From Prevotellaceae bacterium UBA4361 (GTDB lineage Bacteria > Bacteroidota > Bacteroidia > Bacteroidales > Bacteroidaceae), in contig DGSN01000025.1 of assembly GCA_002393575.1 (NCBI GenBank), forward strand, positions 1-64,000: a stretch of 64,000 nucleotides of DNA. Direction: 5' to 3'. Shown here piece after piece: positions 31,669 through 40,379 of the stretch. The notes beneath the pieces are model-generated. The model was given only the letters and a program-made list of their open reading frames with translations. It had not been told where the DNA came from and ran no database searches. How positions within the stretch are numbered: the stretch's first letter is position 1; each line of letters starts with the position of its first letter. A program made the translations under genes and the position numbers.

Positions 31669-33462
31669 ATGATGTTAAAGCGAAATATATTTGTGGTGGT
31701 ATTGCTCTTTTGGGCTGTGGACATGATGGCTCAAAAGAAGAGTGGAAAACTGCAAAGGAATGATGTGCAGGCGGTGACGGACGTGCAGGATGGACGTAGC
31801 TTGCAGGCAGAGACTGCCAAGGAGAAGGCGTATGCTTTCTTCCTGGAAGGACTCAGAATGTTTCATCAGGAGAAACATGCCGAGGCTTACGACTTGTTTC
31901 ATCATGCGTTGGCTCTCGATTCGCAGTTGGTGGGAGCCTACTATAAGTTATCGAACTATGAGTATTTCCTCCACAATGATTCCGCTTCTGTCGAATTGCT
32001 GGAAGAGGCTTCGCAGCAGGATGCGGACAACTACTGGGTGCGTCAGGCTCTCGTCACGCTCTATGCCAATAAGAACCGCGACGAGGATGCGATTGCTGAA
32101 TTGGAACGCCTGTCGAAGCAGTTTCCTCGCAAGACCGAGGTGCTGTGGATGCTGGGCGAGATGTATAACAAGAAGCAGGACTATGCCAATGTGGTGAAAA
32201 CGCTCGACCGTGTGGAGCTGCTCGAAGGCAAGAGTGAAGAACTCTCCATGCAGAAGTTCCGCAACTATGTGCAGATGAAGGACGAGAAGAAGGCGTTCGA
32301 GGAAATGACCGAACTGGCTGAGGAATATCCTAACGATGTGCGCTACCGAGTGCTGATAGGCGACCTCTATGCCGACAATGGCAAGTACGACAAGGCTTTC
32401 GCCGTGTATAAGGAAATCGAGAAGGAGCATCCCGACAACTTGTCGCTCCAGCTTTCCATTGCCAACTACTACCAGATGAGGGGTGAGGATTCGCTCTATC
32501 AGGAGGCGATGGAACGACTCATCGTGAATGAGCAGTTGGATGATGACACCCGTGTGCGCTTCTTGCAGGGCATTTGTTATCAAAGCGTTCAGCAGAACAC
32601 CGACACGGCTCAGGTGCTGCCACTGCTACACAAGTTGCTTACCTATCCTCAGAAAGACACACGTGTGGCTGAACTCTGTGCCCGCTACATGATTACGCGG
32701 GATGCGCCGAAATCGGCTGTGAAACCCGTGCTGAAGCAAATGTTAGACATCGACCCAGAGCAGGAATTGGCTCGCAATCAGTTGCTTTCGTATGCCATAG
32801 AAGACGAAGACACGATGGAAATCGTGCGTCTCTGCAAGACGGCTGTCGATTATAATTCGTCCGACCCTGTCTATTATTACTATCTGGGCATTGCCTACTA
32901 CCAGTTGAAGAAGAACAAGGAGGCGCTGGAGTCGATGCAAAAGGGACTGGGGAAGGTGACGGACAAGAGCAACCTCTCGCTCATCACCAATATGTACGCT
33001 GTGTGTGGTGACCTTCACCATCTGTTGGGCAACGACAAGAAGGCTTTCGAGAACTACGACTCCTGCTTGCTCTATCGTCCTGACGATGCACTGGTGCTGA
33101 ACAACTATGCCTACTACCTCTCCTTGCAGAAGAAGGACTTGGCACGAGCTGAGGAAATGTCGAAGCGGTCGTTGGAGAAAGAAGCCAATAATCCTACTTA
33201 TCTCGACACCTACGCGTGGATTCTCTTCCAGCAGAAACGCTACGTAGAAGCTCGCGTAGCTATCGACTCAGTGCTGGTGCTGCTGGGCGACTCCGTGTCG
33301 GCTGACGATGCGAACTTAGTGGAACACGCTGGCGACATCTACATGAAATGTGGACAAACGGAACGTGCGCTCGAACTGTGGAAACGAGCCAAGCAGTTGG
33401 GCACCGACTCCGCTACGATTGACGACAAAATCAGAAAGAAAAAATACATAGATTATAAATGA
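31669..33462 (+). CDS. Exported tetratricopeptide-repeat protein
   Basis: A 597-residue protein with a signal peptide (residues 1-22, ending near DMMAQ), then TPR units through most of its length. Examples are AEAYDLFHHALALDSQLVGA, YDKAFAVYKEIEKEHPDNLS and KAFENYDSCLLYRPDDALVL. TPR arrays mediate protein contacts, in this setting probably in the periplasm or at the outer membrane. It overlaps the next gene by four bases (ATGA), so the two are translationally coupled. With the DUF4292 lipoprotein and EnvC downstream, a link to envelope or wall remodelling is likely but inferred. ATG at 31672 is an alternative start. Confidence 0.85.
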   Translation: MMLKRNIFVVVLLFWAVDMMAQKKSGKLQRNDVQAVTDVQDGRSLQAETAKEKAYAFFLEGLRMFHQEKHAEAYDLFHHALALDSQLVGAYYKLSNYEYFLHNDSASVELLEEASQQDADNYWVRQALVTLYANKNRDEDAIAELERLSKQFPRKTEVLWMLGEMYNKKQDYANVVKTLDRVELLEGKSEELSMQKFRNYVQMKDEKKAFEEMTELAEEYPNDVRYRVLIGDLYADNGKYDKAFAVYKEIEKEHPDNLSLQLSIANYYQMRGEDSLYQEAMERLIVNEQLDDDTRVRFLQGICYQSVQQNTDTAQVLPLLHKLLTYPQKDTRVAELCARYMITRDAPKSAVKPVLKQMLDIDPEQELARNQLLSYAIEDEDTMEIVRLCKTAVDYNSSDPVYYYYLGIAYYQLKKNKEALESMQKGLGKVTDKSNLSLITNMYAVCGDLHHLLGNDKKAFENYDSCLLYRPDDALVLNNYAYYLSLQKKDLARAEEMSKRSLEKEANNPTYLDTYAWILFQQKRYVEARVAIDSVLVLLGDSVSADDANLVEHAGDIYMKCGQTERALELWKRAKQLGTDSATIDDKIRKKKYIDYK

Positions 33463-34349
33463 AAAAGATTGCAGGTTTTTTAGGGTTGATTATTGCGATG
33501 ACCTTGACACTTTCTTCATGCCGTTCCACAAAATCGGCTGAGAAAGGCAACGTGAACACAAACGTGACAACACAGAACAACACGGCTTATGCCACAGGCT
33601 CATTCTCCTCTGCCAACTATTTCCAAATGGTGAAGAACAACGAGACGAAAGAGGAGAACCTGACCGCAAAACTGAAGGTAACGATTCAGATGAATGGAAA
33701 GTCGATTAGTACGAGCGGAAGTCTGAAGATGAAGAAGAACGACGTGATTCAGATTTCCTTGGTCGATCCCATCGTGGGAATCGCCGAAGTGGGCAGGATG
33801 GAATTTACGAAAGAGCATGTGCTGGTCATCGACCGCTTCAATAAGCAGTATTTCGATGTGCCTTATGAGGAAGTGTCCTTCCTGAGACGAGCAAACGTGG
33901 ATTTCAACACGCTTCAGTCGCTCTTCTGGAACGAGATTTTCCAGCCTGGCACGAACGAGCCAAACGCCGACGCTTTCACCTACTCGAAAGCTGACGGCAG
34001 CGTGCCAACGGACAATCAAGGCAAGGTGAACATCGGATATAAGGACAAGATGCTGAACTACCGCTTCGAAACCCAACAACCTACGGGACAGCTCGAAAAG
34101 ACCGTCATTTCGAGCAATGACGACCAGTCGGCTCAGTTCTCCTTCGACTATACCGACTTCGAGAAGTTTGAAAAGACTCAGTTCCCAAGCGAGATGGTGA
34201 TGACTTTCGTGATGGGAAATAAGAATGCCAGCCTTTCGCTTTCCCTCAGTTCGATGGACAACAACTCGAAGTGGAACACACGCACTACAGCCCCATCGAA
34301 ATACACCAAGGCAGATGCTGACAAGGTGTTCAAGTCGCTGGTGAAGTGA
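33459..34349 (+). CDS. DUF4292 lipoprotein
   Basis: A 296-residue lipoprotein: signal peptide with lipobox LSSC (Cys near 21), then a beta-rich domain with SANYFQMVKNNETKEENLTA-like and ISLVDPIVGIAEVGRMEF segments typical of DUF4292. This family resembles LolA/LolB-like lipoprotein carriers in fold prediction, but its function is not established. It starts inside the stop of the TPR gene (ATGA overlap) and precedes the EnvC-like gene, a common Bacteroidetes arrangement. Confidence 0.82.
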   Translation: MKKIAGFLGLIIAMTLTLSSCRSTKSAEKGNVNTNVTTQNNTAYATGSFSSANYFQMVKNNETKEENLTAKLKVTIQMNGKSISTSGSLKMKKNDVIQISLVDPIVGIAEVGRMEFTKEHVLVIDRFNKQYFDVPYEEVSFLRRANVDFNTLQSLFWNEIFQPGTNEPNADAFTYSKADGSVPTDNQGKVNIGYKDKMLNYRFETQQPTGQLEKTVISSNDDQSAQFSFDYTDFEKFEKTQFPSEMVMTFVMGNKNASLSLSLSSMDNNSKWNTRTTAPSKYTKADADKVFKSLVK

Positions 34350-34362
34350 AGAATGGAGAAAG

Positions 34363-34381
34363 GCTTTGGCAGAACCGAAGC
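34363..34381. repeat. GCTTCGG intercistronic hairpin, copy 3
   Basis: GCTTTGG, CAGAA, CCGAAGC, 13 bases after the DUF4292 stop and 20 bases before the envC-like ATG. It has the same CGCACAT-type right flank as copy 2. Confidence 0.7.
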
Positions 34382-34401
34382 GCACATAATTTAAATATCT
34401 A

Positions 34402-35964
34402 ATGAAACGCTATCTCATCATATTGTTGTCGTTGCTCATGGCGGTGGAGCTGTCGGCTCAGAGACCACGCACCCGTCGAGGCACGACAAGGAAAACCACC
34501 ACAACGACGAAGAAGACCTCTGCTGCGGCTACGAAGAACAGTAAGGCTGCTACGACGAAGGCGACACAGCCTCAGAAATCGAAGTCGCAGTTGCAGAAGG
34601 AAATGCAGGAGGCTGCTCGACAGAAGAAAGAAAAGCAGGCTCAGGCAGCGCGTCTGAACAAGTCGATTAAGACCAGTCTGGACTCTGTGATGATTCTTGA
34701 CAACCAAATCGGCAAGCAGCAGAAATCGATTGACTCGTTGAGTTCCGACATACAGGAATTGAAAAAGAAAATCAGTTTGCTCGAAGACGAACTGGAGCAA
34801 TTGCAAAAGGAATTGGCAGACAAGAAGAACAAGTATGCCAAGGCTATGGTGTATTTGCAGAAGCACAAGACTGTTCAGGAGAAACTGATGTTCATCTTTT
34901 CAGCCAAAAACCTGGAGCAGATGGTTCGCCGAATGCGCTATGTGAGAGAGTATTCGGCTTTTCAGCGTGCCCAAGGTCAAATCATCAAGGAGAAGCAGGC
35001 TGAAGTGCGTAGAAAGCAAAACGAATTGTTGGAAGCCAAGACCAAACTGGAAACCCACCGCGTGGCGATGGAAGAGAAGCGTAAGCAGTTGGAAGTGGTG
35101 AAAGGCAGTTGCCAGAAGCAAGTGCAATTCCTCAACCAGAACCTTGCCACAGTTCAGCAGCAAATCAAGGAATATCAGCGCAAGGAATCGGAACTGAATG
35201 CGCAGATTGAACGCATCATTCAGGCAGAGATAGCCGAGGCAAGGCGCAAGGCAGAACTGGAGCGCAAACGACGCGAGGAAGCAGCAAGGAAGAAGGCTGC
35301 GGCTGAGGCAAAACGATTGGCTGAGGCTAAGGCTGCACGCGAACGTGCTGAGGCTGAACGCAAAGCTGCCGCTGAGCGTGCTCGACTTGCCAAGACCGAT
35401 GCAGAGAAGAAAGCTGCTAAGGCTGAAATGAAGCGAACTGAGTCCACGTTGAAAGCAGCCGCGAAGGAAGAAAAGGCTGCTGCCAAGGAATACGAGAAGA
35501 AGACTGCGGAGGAAAATGCCAGCTGGATTGCCGAGGCAGATGCCGACCGCAAGTTGTCGTCGAACTTCGCGTCCAATAAGGGTCGCCTGCCAATGCCAAT
35601 CACTGGTTCGTATAGTGTGGTTGGACACTATGGCACTTACAACGTGGCTGGACTGAGAAACGTGCAACTCGACAATAAGGGTATCGACATCCGAGGACAG
35701 GCTGGCGCACAGGCACGTGCCGTGTTCGATGGCGTTGTTTCACAGGTGTTCATGTATGGTAGTCAGTACATCGTGATGATTCGCCACGGAGCCTATATCT
35801 CTGTTTATTCAGGCTTGTCGTCTGTGGCTGTGAGCAAAGGCTCGAAGGTCTCTACTCGTCAACCACTCGGCAATGTCGGTACGAACGAAGACGGCAATTA
35901 TGTCCTCCACTTCCAGCTCCGACAGAATTCACAACGACTGAATCCTGAAAGCTGGGTGAGGTAA
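34402..35964 (+). CDS. envC: EnvC-like murein hydrolase activator (degenerate M23)
   Basis: A 520-residue exported protein: signal peptide (to about residue 20), a Thr/Lys-rich linker, two long coiled-coil blocks (about 55-150 and 180-390, the second an Ala/Lys/Glu-rich single helix), and a C-terminal LytM/M23 domain (about 400-520). In active M23 enzymes zinc is held by H-x3-D and H-x-H. Here the first reads NKGIDIRG without His and the last reads LHFQLR with only one His. The domain is therefore probably catalytically inactive, like E. coli EnvC, which instead activates amidases at the septum. Confidence 0.87.
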   Translation: MKRYLIILLSLLMAVELSAQRPRTRRGTTRKTTTTTKKTSAAATKNSKAATTKATQPQKSKSQLQKEMQEAARQKKEKQAQAARLNKSIKTSLDSVMILDNQIGKQQKSIDSLSSDIQELKKKISLLEDELEQLQKELADKKNKYAKAMVYLQKHKTVQEKLMFIFSAKNLEQMVRRMRYVREYSAFQRAQGQIIKEKQAEVRRKQNELLEAKTKLETHRVAMEEKRKQLEVVKGSCQKQVQFLNQNLATVQQQIKEYQRKESELNAQIERIIQAEIAEARRKAELERKRREEAARKKAAAEAKRLAEAKAARERAEAERKAAAERARLAKTDAEKKAAKAEMKRTESTLKAAAKEEKAAAKEYEKKTAEENASWIAEADADRKLSSNFASNKGRLPMPITGSYSVVGHYGTYNVAGLRNVQLDNKGIDIRGQAGAQARAVFDGVVSQVFMYGSQYIVMIRHGAYISVYSGLSSVAVSKGSKVSTRQPLGNVGTNEDGNYVLHFQLRQNSQRLNPESWVR

Positions 35965-35977
35965 GAAATGAAAAATC

Positions 35978-35996
35978 GCTTCGGCGAAACTGAAGC
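35978..35996. repeat. GCTTCGG intercistronic hairpin, copy 4
   Basis: GCTTCGG, CGAAA, CTGAAGC (one mismatch), 13 bases after the envC-like stop, directly before the bidirectional terminator. Confidence 0.65.
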
Positions 35997-36000
35997 GTAC

Positions 36001-36058
36001 AAAAAAGAAGAATGAATTTTACATCCAATGTGCTGTGTAAAATTCATTCTTCTTTTTT
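36001..36058. terminator. Bidirectional terminator, envC/OPT
   Basis: A perfect 23-base stem whose left arm begins AAAAAAGAAGAATG and whose right arm ends CATTCTTCTTTTTT (36001-36023 with 36036-36058) surrounds a 12-base loop. The A-run and T-run make it work on both strands between converging genes. Confidence 0.9.
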
Positions 36059-36068
36059 TATTCTTCAT

Positions 36069-38051
36069 TTACTTCTTGGTTGCCTTGACGAAGTAGATGA
36101 TGAGGAGAATGTATGCGATGAGGCTGACTACTTCCGACAGGCTGTTCTGGAGCCATTCGTCGTGGATGAAGTTGAGTCCTCCGAAGCGCATCAGGGCACT
36201 GACAACACCCATGAGCGCACCACCAGCGATGAAGCCTGATGCAATGAGTGTGCCCTTTTCGCCGCGTTCCTTATTGATGTTCTCGTCCTTCGTGCGAGTC
36301 GTCACGTACCAGTTGATGGCACCACCCACAACAAGCGGAATGTTCAGTTCCATCGGTATGAACATGCCGAGAGCAAATGCCAAGGCAGGAACGCCGCAGA
36401 GTGTGAGGACGATGGCGAGGACTGCGCCGATGGCATAGAGAATCCAAGGAGCACCCACGCCGTTCATGAGCGGTTCGATGACAGCTGCCATCGCATTGGC
36501 TTGAGGTGCTGCGAGTTGTCCGCTGGTGAAGCCGTAAGTCTTGTTGAGGATTATCATCACGCCGCCCACGGTCGCTGCCGAAACGAGTGTGCCAAGGAAT
36601 TTCCACGTTTCCTGCTTGGCAGGAGTTGTGCCAAGCCAATAGCCAATCTTGAGGTCCGTGATGAAACTGCCTGCCATAGAGAGGGCTGTGCAGACCACGC
36701 CGCCCATGATGAGTGCTGCCACCATTCCGCTTGGACCTTTCAGTCCGACTGCCACCATCACCACGCTTGCCAGAATGAGCGTCATGAGCGTCATGCCCGA
36801 CACAGGGTTAGAACCTACGATGGCGATGGCATTGGCTGCCACGGTGGTGAAGAGGAAGGCGATGACAGCCACGAGGAGGATGCCGACGAGAGCTTGAACA
36901 AGGTTGCCTTCGAATACACCGAAGTGGAAGAACACGAAAGTGGCAATAATCGTAATGATGGTGCCGATGGCAATGACCTTCATGGAGAGGTCGCGATTGG
37001 TGCGGTTCTCCACCTTCTTCTCACCGCCTTTGTTCTTCATTTCGCTGGCTGCCAATCCCACGGCACTCTTGATGATGCCCCAAGAGCGGATGATGCCGAT
37101 GATACCAGCCATGGCGATGCCACCGATGCCGATGCTTTTGCCGTAAGACGTGAAAATCATTTCTGGGCTCATGGCACCCACAGGGGTGTCGATGGCAGGA
37201 TTCCACTGGTTCAGGATGGTGTTGGGGAAGATGAGCGCCATGCCTGGCACGAGTATCCACCACACGAAGAGTGAACCGAGGCAGATGATGATGGCATACT
37301 TCAGACCGATGATGTAGCCCAGACCGAGAACGGCTGCACCCGTGTTGACCTTGAACACCAGTTTGGCTTTGTCGGCAAGAGTTTCACCCCACGACATGAC
37401 GCGAGTGGTGAAGTTCTCGTTCCACCAACCAAAGGTGGCAACGATGAAGTCGTAGAGTCCACCCACCAATCCTGCAATGAGCAGAGGCTTGGCCTGGCTT
37501 CCACCCTTCTCGCCGCTGACGAGCACCTGCGTGGTGGCAGTGGCTTCGGGGAACGGATACTTGCCGTGCATCTCCTTCACGAAATACTTGCGGAAAGGGA
37601 TGAGGAAGAGGATGCCGATGATGCCACCGAGCAACGAACTGATGAAAACATTGAGGAACGAAGCCGACATTTCGGGATATTTGGCTTGCAGGATGTAGAT
37701 GGCAGGGAGCGTGAAGATGGCACCTGCTACCACGGCACCCGAACAAGCGCCGATGCTCTGGATGATGACGTTCTCACCAAGTGCCTTGTTGCGCTTGGCA
37801 GCGGAAGACACACCCACGGCGATGATGGCAATAGGAATGGCTGCTTCGAACACCTGACCGACCTTCAGTCCGAGATAGGCAGCGGCAGCCGAGAAAATCA
37901 TTGCCATGATGATGCCCCAAGTGACCGACCACCCGTTGACTTCGGGGTAGGTTTGGTTGGGCAGCATAATCGGTTCGTATTCTTCGCCTTCCTTCAGTTC
38001 TCGAAAGGCGTTCTCTGGAAGTTGCACTTCCTTCTGTTCTTCTTTTTTCAT
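36069..38051 (-). CDS. OPT-family oligopeptide transporter
   Basis: A 660-residue inner-membrane protein with about 14-16 hydrophobic helices, matching the OPT superfamily. Typical segments are GLKVGQVFEAAIPIAIIAVG, the KYPFPEATATTQVLVSGEKG loop, and VTTRTKDENINKERGEKGTL near the C-terminus. OPT proteins import small peptides or metal chelates using the proton gradient. The start MKKEEQKEVQLPENAFRELK gives a charged cytoplasmic N-terminus. It lies 32 bases downstream of an M20 peptidase-family gene on the same strand, so the pair may take up and process peptides or acylated amino acids. Confidence 0.88.
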   Translation of the reverse strand: MKKEEQKEVQLPENAFRELKEGEEYEPIMLPNQTYPEVNGWSVTWGIIMAMIFSAAAAYLGLKVGQVFEAAIPIAIIAVGVSSAAKRNKALGENVIIQSIGACSGAVVAGAIFTLPAIYILQAKYPEMSASFLNVFISSLLGGIIGILFLIPFRKYFVKEMHGKYPFPEATATTQVLVSGEKGGSQAKPLLIAGLVGGLYDFIVATFGWWNENFTTRVMSWGETLADKAKLVFKVNTGAAVLGLGYIIGLKYAIIICLGSLFVWWILVPGMALIFPNTILNQWNPAIDTPVGAMSPEMIFTSYGKSIGIGGIAMAGIIGIIRSWGIIKSAVGLAASEMKNKGGEKKVENRTNRDLSMKVIAIGTIITIIATFVFFHFGVFEGNLVQALVGILLVAVIAFLFTTVAANAIAIVGSNPVSGMTLMTLILASVVMVAVGLKGPSGMVAALIMGGVVCTALSMAGSFITDLKIGYWLGTTPAKQETWKFLGTLVSAATVGGVMIILNKTYGFTSGQLAAPQANAMAAVIEPLMNGVGAPWILYAIGAVLAIVLTLCGVPALAFALGMFIPMELNIPLVVGGAINWYVTTRTKDENINKERGEKGTLIASGFIAGGALMGVVSALMRFGGLNFIHDEWLQNSLSEVVSLIAYILLIIYFVKATKK

Positions 38052-38083
38052 GTGAACTACTTTATATTATAATGTGTAATGAT

Positions 38084-39145
38084 TCAAAAACGGAAATCGG
38101 ATAAAAGCTGGAGATAGGTGTCAATGGCTTGCTCGATTTCGGAAACGAGGATGAATTCGTCAGCCGTGTGCGAACGGCTCGATTCGCCTGGTCCCAACTT
38201 GAGCGAAGGAAAACGCATCAGAGCCTGGTCGGAGAGGGTAGGGCTTCCAAATGGTTTCATTCCCAATGCCTTACATTGTTTTACGAATGGATGTTCCTCG
38301 CTGATACTCGAACTGCTCAGACGGAAACTGCGGGCATGAAGTTCGCTCTGCATGTTGGCTTGTAAGATGTCGAAGATTTCCTCGTTCGTGTAGCACTCGT
38401 TGCTTCTTACGTCGATGGTAAAAGTGCAGGTGTCGGGAATCACATTGTGTTGCGTACCAGCATTGATGATGGTGACGGTTGTTTTCACGGGTCCCAACAA
38501 TGCAGACTGTTTCGGAAACTGGTGCTGCTGAATCCAAGCAATGTCGGTGAGTGCATGGTAGATGGCATTGTCGCCCTCGTTGCGGGCAGCGTGTCCCGCC
38601 TTGCCGTGCGCTGTGGCATCAACCACCATCAGTCCCTTTTCGGCAATGGCTGGTTGCATTCCCGTGGGTTCTCCCACGATGGCAAAGCTGATGGGCGGCA
38701 GCAGAGGAAGTACGCTCTCGATGCCGTTCTTGCCCGACACTTCCTCCTCGCACGAAGCCAAATAGATGAGGTTGTAGGGACGCGACGTGGCTTTCTCCTC
38801 CTCCTTGCAAAGAGCCATGAACACTTGCAAGAGCGCAACGAGTCCGCCTCCACAGTCGTTCGACCCCAAACCGTAGAGCCGATTGCCTTCCAATGAGGGC
38901 TGGAAAGGGTCGTGTTGCCATCCGTTCACGGGTTTAACCGTGTCGATGTGTGCGTTGAGGAGGATGGTGGGCTTTTGCTCGCTGAAACCAGTAGAAAGTG
39001 CCCATACATTGTTGCCGTTTCTCTGTGGTTGGAATCCGTTGATTTGCAGATGGTTCTGCATGATGTCAGCGGCTTTCTGCTCATCCCTGCTGATGGAGGG
39101 AGTGGCGATGAGTTGCCGAAGGAGTTGAATGGCGTCTTCTATCAT
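38084..39145 (-). CDS. M20-family metallohydrolase, ArgE/DapE-like
   Basis: A 353-residue zinc hydrolase. Metal-site motifs are LLNAHIDTVKP (His-x-Asp), GSNDCGGGL, SCEEEVSG (general base and metal Glu), VGEPTGM and a late SRSHTADEF His. The start MIEDAIQLLRQLIATPSIS and this length fit the acetyl- or succinyl-ornithine deacylases of Bacteroidetes and related aminoacyl hydrolases; dipeptidase activity is possible given the OPT transporter just downstream. The start at 39145 is chosen because the 67 codons upstream translate the promoter and the repeat element copy 4. Confidence 0.82.
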   Translation of the reverse strand: MIEDAIQLLRQLIATPSISRDEQKAADIMQNHLQINGFQPQRNGNNVWALSTGFSEQKPTILLNAHIDTVKPVNGWQHDPFQPSLEGNRLYGLGSNDCGGGLVALLQVFMALCKEEEKATSRPYNLIYLASCEEEVSGKNGIESVLPLLPPISFAIVGEPTGMQPAIAEKGLMVVDATAHGKAGHAARNEGDNAIYHALTDIAWIQQHQFPKQSALLGPVKTTVTIINAGTQHNVIPDTCTFTIDVRSNECYTNEEIFDILQANMQSELHARSFRLSSSSISEEHPFVKQCKALGMKPFGSPTLSDQALMRFPSLKLGPGESSRSHTADEFILVSEIEQAIDTYLQLLSDFRF

Positions 39146-39165
39146 GGTGATACGTGTTTTGGCGA

Positions 39166-39173
39166 CAAAGGTA
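39166..39173 (-). promoter_or_regulatory. -7 box of the M20-OPT operon
   Basis: TACCTTTG on the minus strand, 20 bases upstream of the ATG at 39145. It shows that the upstream part of the open frame is not coding. Confidence 0.6.
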
Positions 39174-39265
39174 GTGCTTTTTTGATAGAAAAGGGAAAAC
39201 AAAGGCGAAAAAATGACACGATAGAAGCGCGAAAGCCAATCATTTATTCGATTGTACTGAAATGG

Positions 39266-39341
39266 CGAGCCTTCGTTGTTTTTCAAGCGAGGGCTCGTTT
39301 GAACTACGACGAGGGCTCGCTGTTTCGATAACGAGCCCTCG
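39266..39341. repeat. 22-base-period decamer element, copy 4
   Basis: Decamers start at 39266 (CGAGCCTTCG), 39288 and 39310 (CGAGGGCTCG) and 39332 (CGAGCCCTCG). Spacing and orientation are identical to copy 3, and the first two spacers are the same (TTGTTTTTCAAG, TTTGAACTACGA). The right flank has CTAAGCTCGGCGCACGCC, related to the right flank of copy 1. Confidence 0.88.
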
Positions 39342-39575
39342 GTCATTTAGTTGAACCCTAAGCTCGGCGCACGCCAATCAAATAATCGTTTCAGACACGC
39401 TCTTATCACGAACTGTGAATTTTCTGAAAAGAAAAAGTGAAATTCTTTCGTCGGATTCGGGAATTTGCTGTAAGATTGTAATGTGGAAAGTGAAAAAAGA
39501 GTGTGAGTTTTGGTTTTTTAGGTCTTGATAGCAAAAAAGTTGACACATTAGTAATTCAGTGTCGTTAAATTTGAC

Positions 39576-39583
39576 TAACTTTG
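39576..39583 (+). promoter_or_regulatory. -7 box of the purH promoter
   Basis: TAACTTTG, 51 bases upstream of the ATG at 39634. Confidence 0.6.
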
Positions 39584-39633
39584 CAACCCCAAAACAACCA
39601 AATAGTTTTTTTACAGACAGAAAAGGTAAGAAT

Positions 39634-40224
39634 ATGAGTGACAAGAAGATTAAGACAGCTTTGGTTTCGGTTTATCACAAGGACGGACTCGACGACTTGC
39701 TTGCAGAGCTTCATAAGAATGGTGTTCAGTTTTTGAGCACGGGTGGCACACAGGCTTTCATTGAGAGCTTGGGCTATCCTTGCCAGAAGGTGGAAGACCT
39801 GACGACTTATCCATCTATCCTCGGTGGACGCGTGAAGACGCTGCATCCAAAGGTGTTTGGCGGCATCCTCGGTCGTCGCGAATTGGAAAGCGACCAGCAG
39901 GAGATGGCCAAGTACGAGATTCCTGAAATCGACCTTGTGATAGTTGACCTTTATCCATTCGAAGAGACGGTTGCAAACACGAACGACGAACCTACGATTA
40001 TTGAAAAGATTGACATCGGTGGCATTTCTCTTATCCGTGCAGGAGCCAAGAATTTCAACGATGTGGTGATTGTTCCAAGCAAGGCTGAATATGGCCCACT
40101 GCTTGACATTGTGAAGAAACAGGGAGCTGTTACAACCAAGGAGCAGCGCAAATGGTTTGCCAAGCAGGCATTCGACGTGAGCTCGCATTATGATACTGCC
40201 ATTCATGCTTACTTTGAAAAGTAA
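39634..40224 (+). CDS. IMP cyclohydrolase domain (N-terminal half of PurH only)
   Basis: A 196-residue protein equal to the MGS-like IMP cyclohydrolase domain of PurH: TALVSVYHKDGLDDLLAELH, STGGTQAFIESLGY, GGRVKTLHPKVFGGILGRR, DLVIVDLYPFEETV and IDIGGISLIRAGAKN. It closes FAICAR to IMP, the last step of purine synthesis. Full PurH is about 510 residues with an AICAR transformylase domain after this one. Here a TAA follows at once and no transformylase sequence lies downstream, where mreB comes next. Either the organism encodes the transformylase separately or the gene is truncated. The cyclohydrolase part looks intact. Confidence 0.9.
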   Translation: MSDKKIKTALVSVYHKDGLDDLLAELHKNGVQFLSTGGTQAFIESLGYPCQKVEDLTTYPSILGGRVKTLHPKVFGGILGRRELESDQQEMAKYEIPEIDLVIVDLYPFEETVANTNDEPTIIEKIDIGGISLIRAGAKNFNDVVIVPSKAEYGPLLDIVKKQGAVTTKEQRKWFAKQAFDVSSHYDTAIHAYFEK

Positions 40225-40263
40225 TTATTTGTATTAGGGAAAGAGAGAAGTGGATTCGCATAA

Positions 40264-40350
40264 GCCTTGATTCAGTGAAAAGTACAAAGGACAATGTGCA
40301 GGCTTCGGAATTTGTACTTTGTAAATTGTACTTTGTACTTAATTGGGTGC
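40264..40350. repeat. Low-complexity hairpin spacer, purH-mreB
   Basis: AAAGTACAAAGGACAA on the left and TTTGTACTTTGTAAATTGTACTTTGTAC on the right are complementary around GCAGGCTTCGG. The words match those upstream of rsmH (2333-2402). Confidence 0.6.
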
Positions 40351-40379
40351 TTCAGAATTGGAATTAAAGACAAAAGAAC

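Larger units (their letters stand above)
39146..39633. other. 488-base divergent intergenic region
   Basis: Contains the M20 promoter box (39166-39173), the decamer element copy 4 (39266-39341) and the purH promoter box (39576-39583). No gene is seen between. Confidence 0.55.

Noticed and set aside
34402..35964. Active M23 endopeptidase
   Set aside because: The zinc-binding His and Asp pattern is incomplete (NKGIDIRG and LHFQLR), so an amidase activator of EnvC type is the better call.
39146..39346. 67 extra N-terminal codons of the M20 hydrolase
   Set aside because: They translate the promoter (39166-39173) and the decamer element copy 4; the family start MIEDAIQLLRQL is at 39145.
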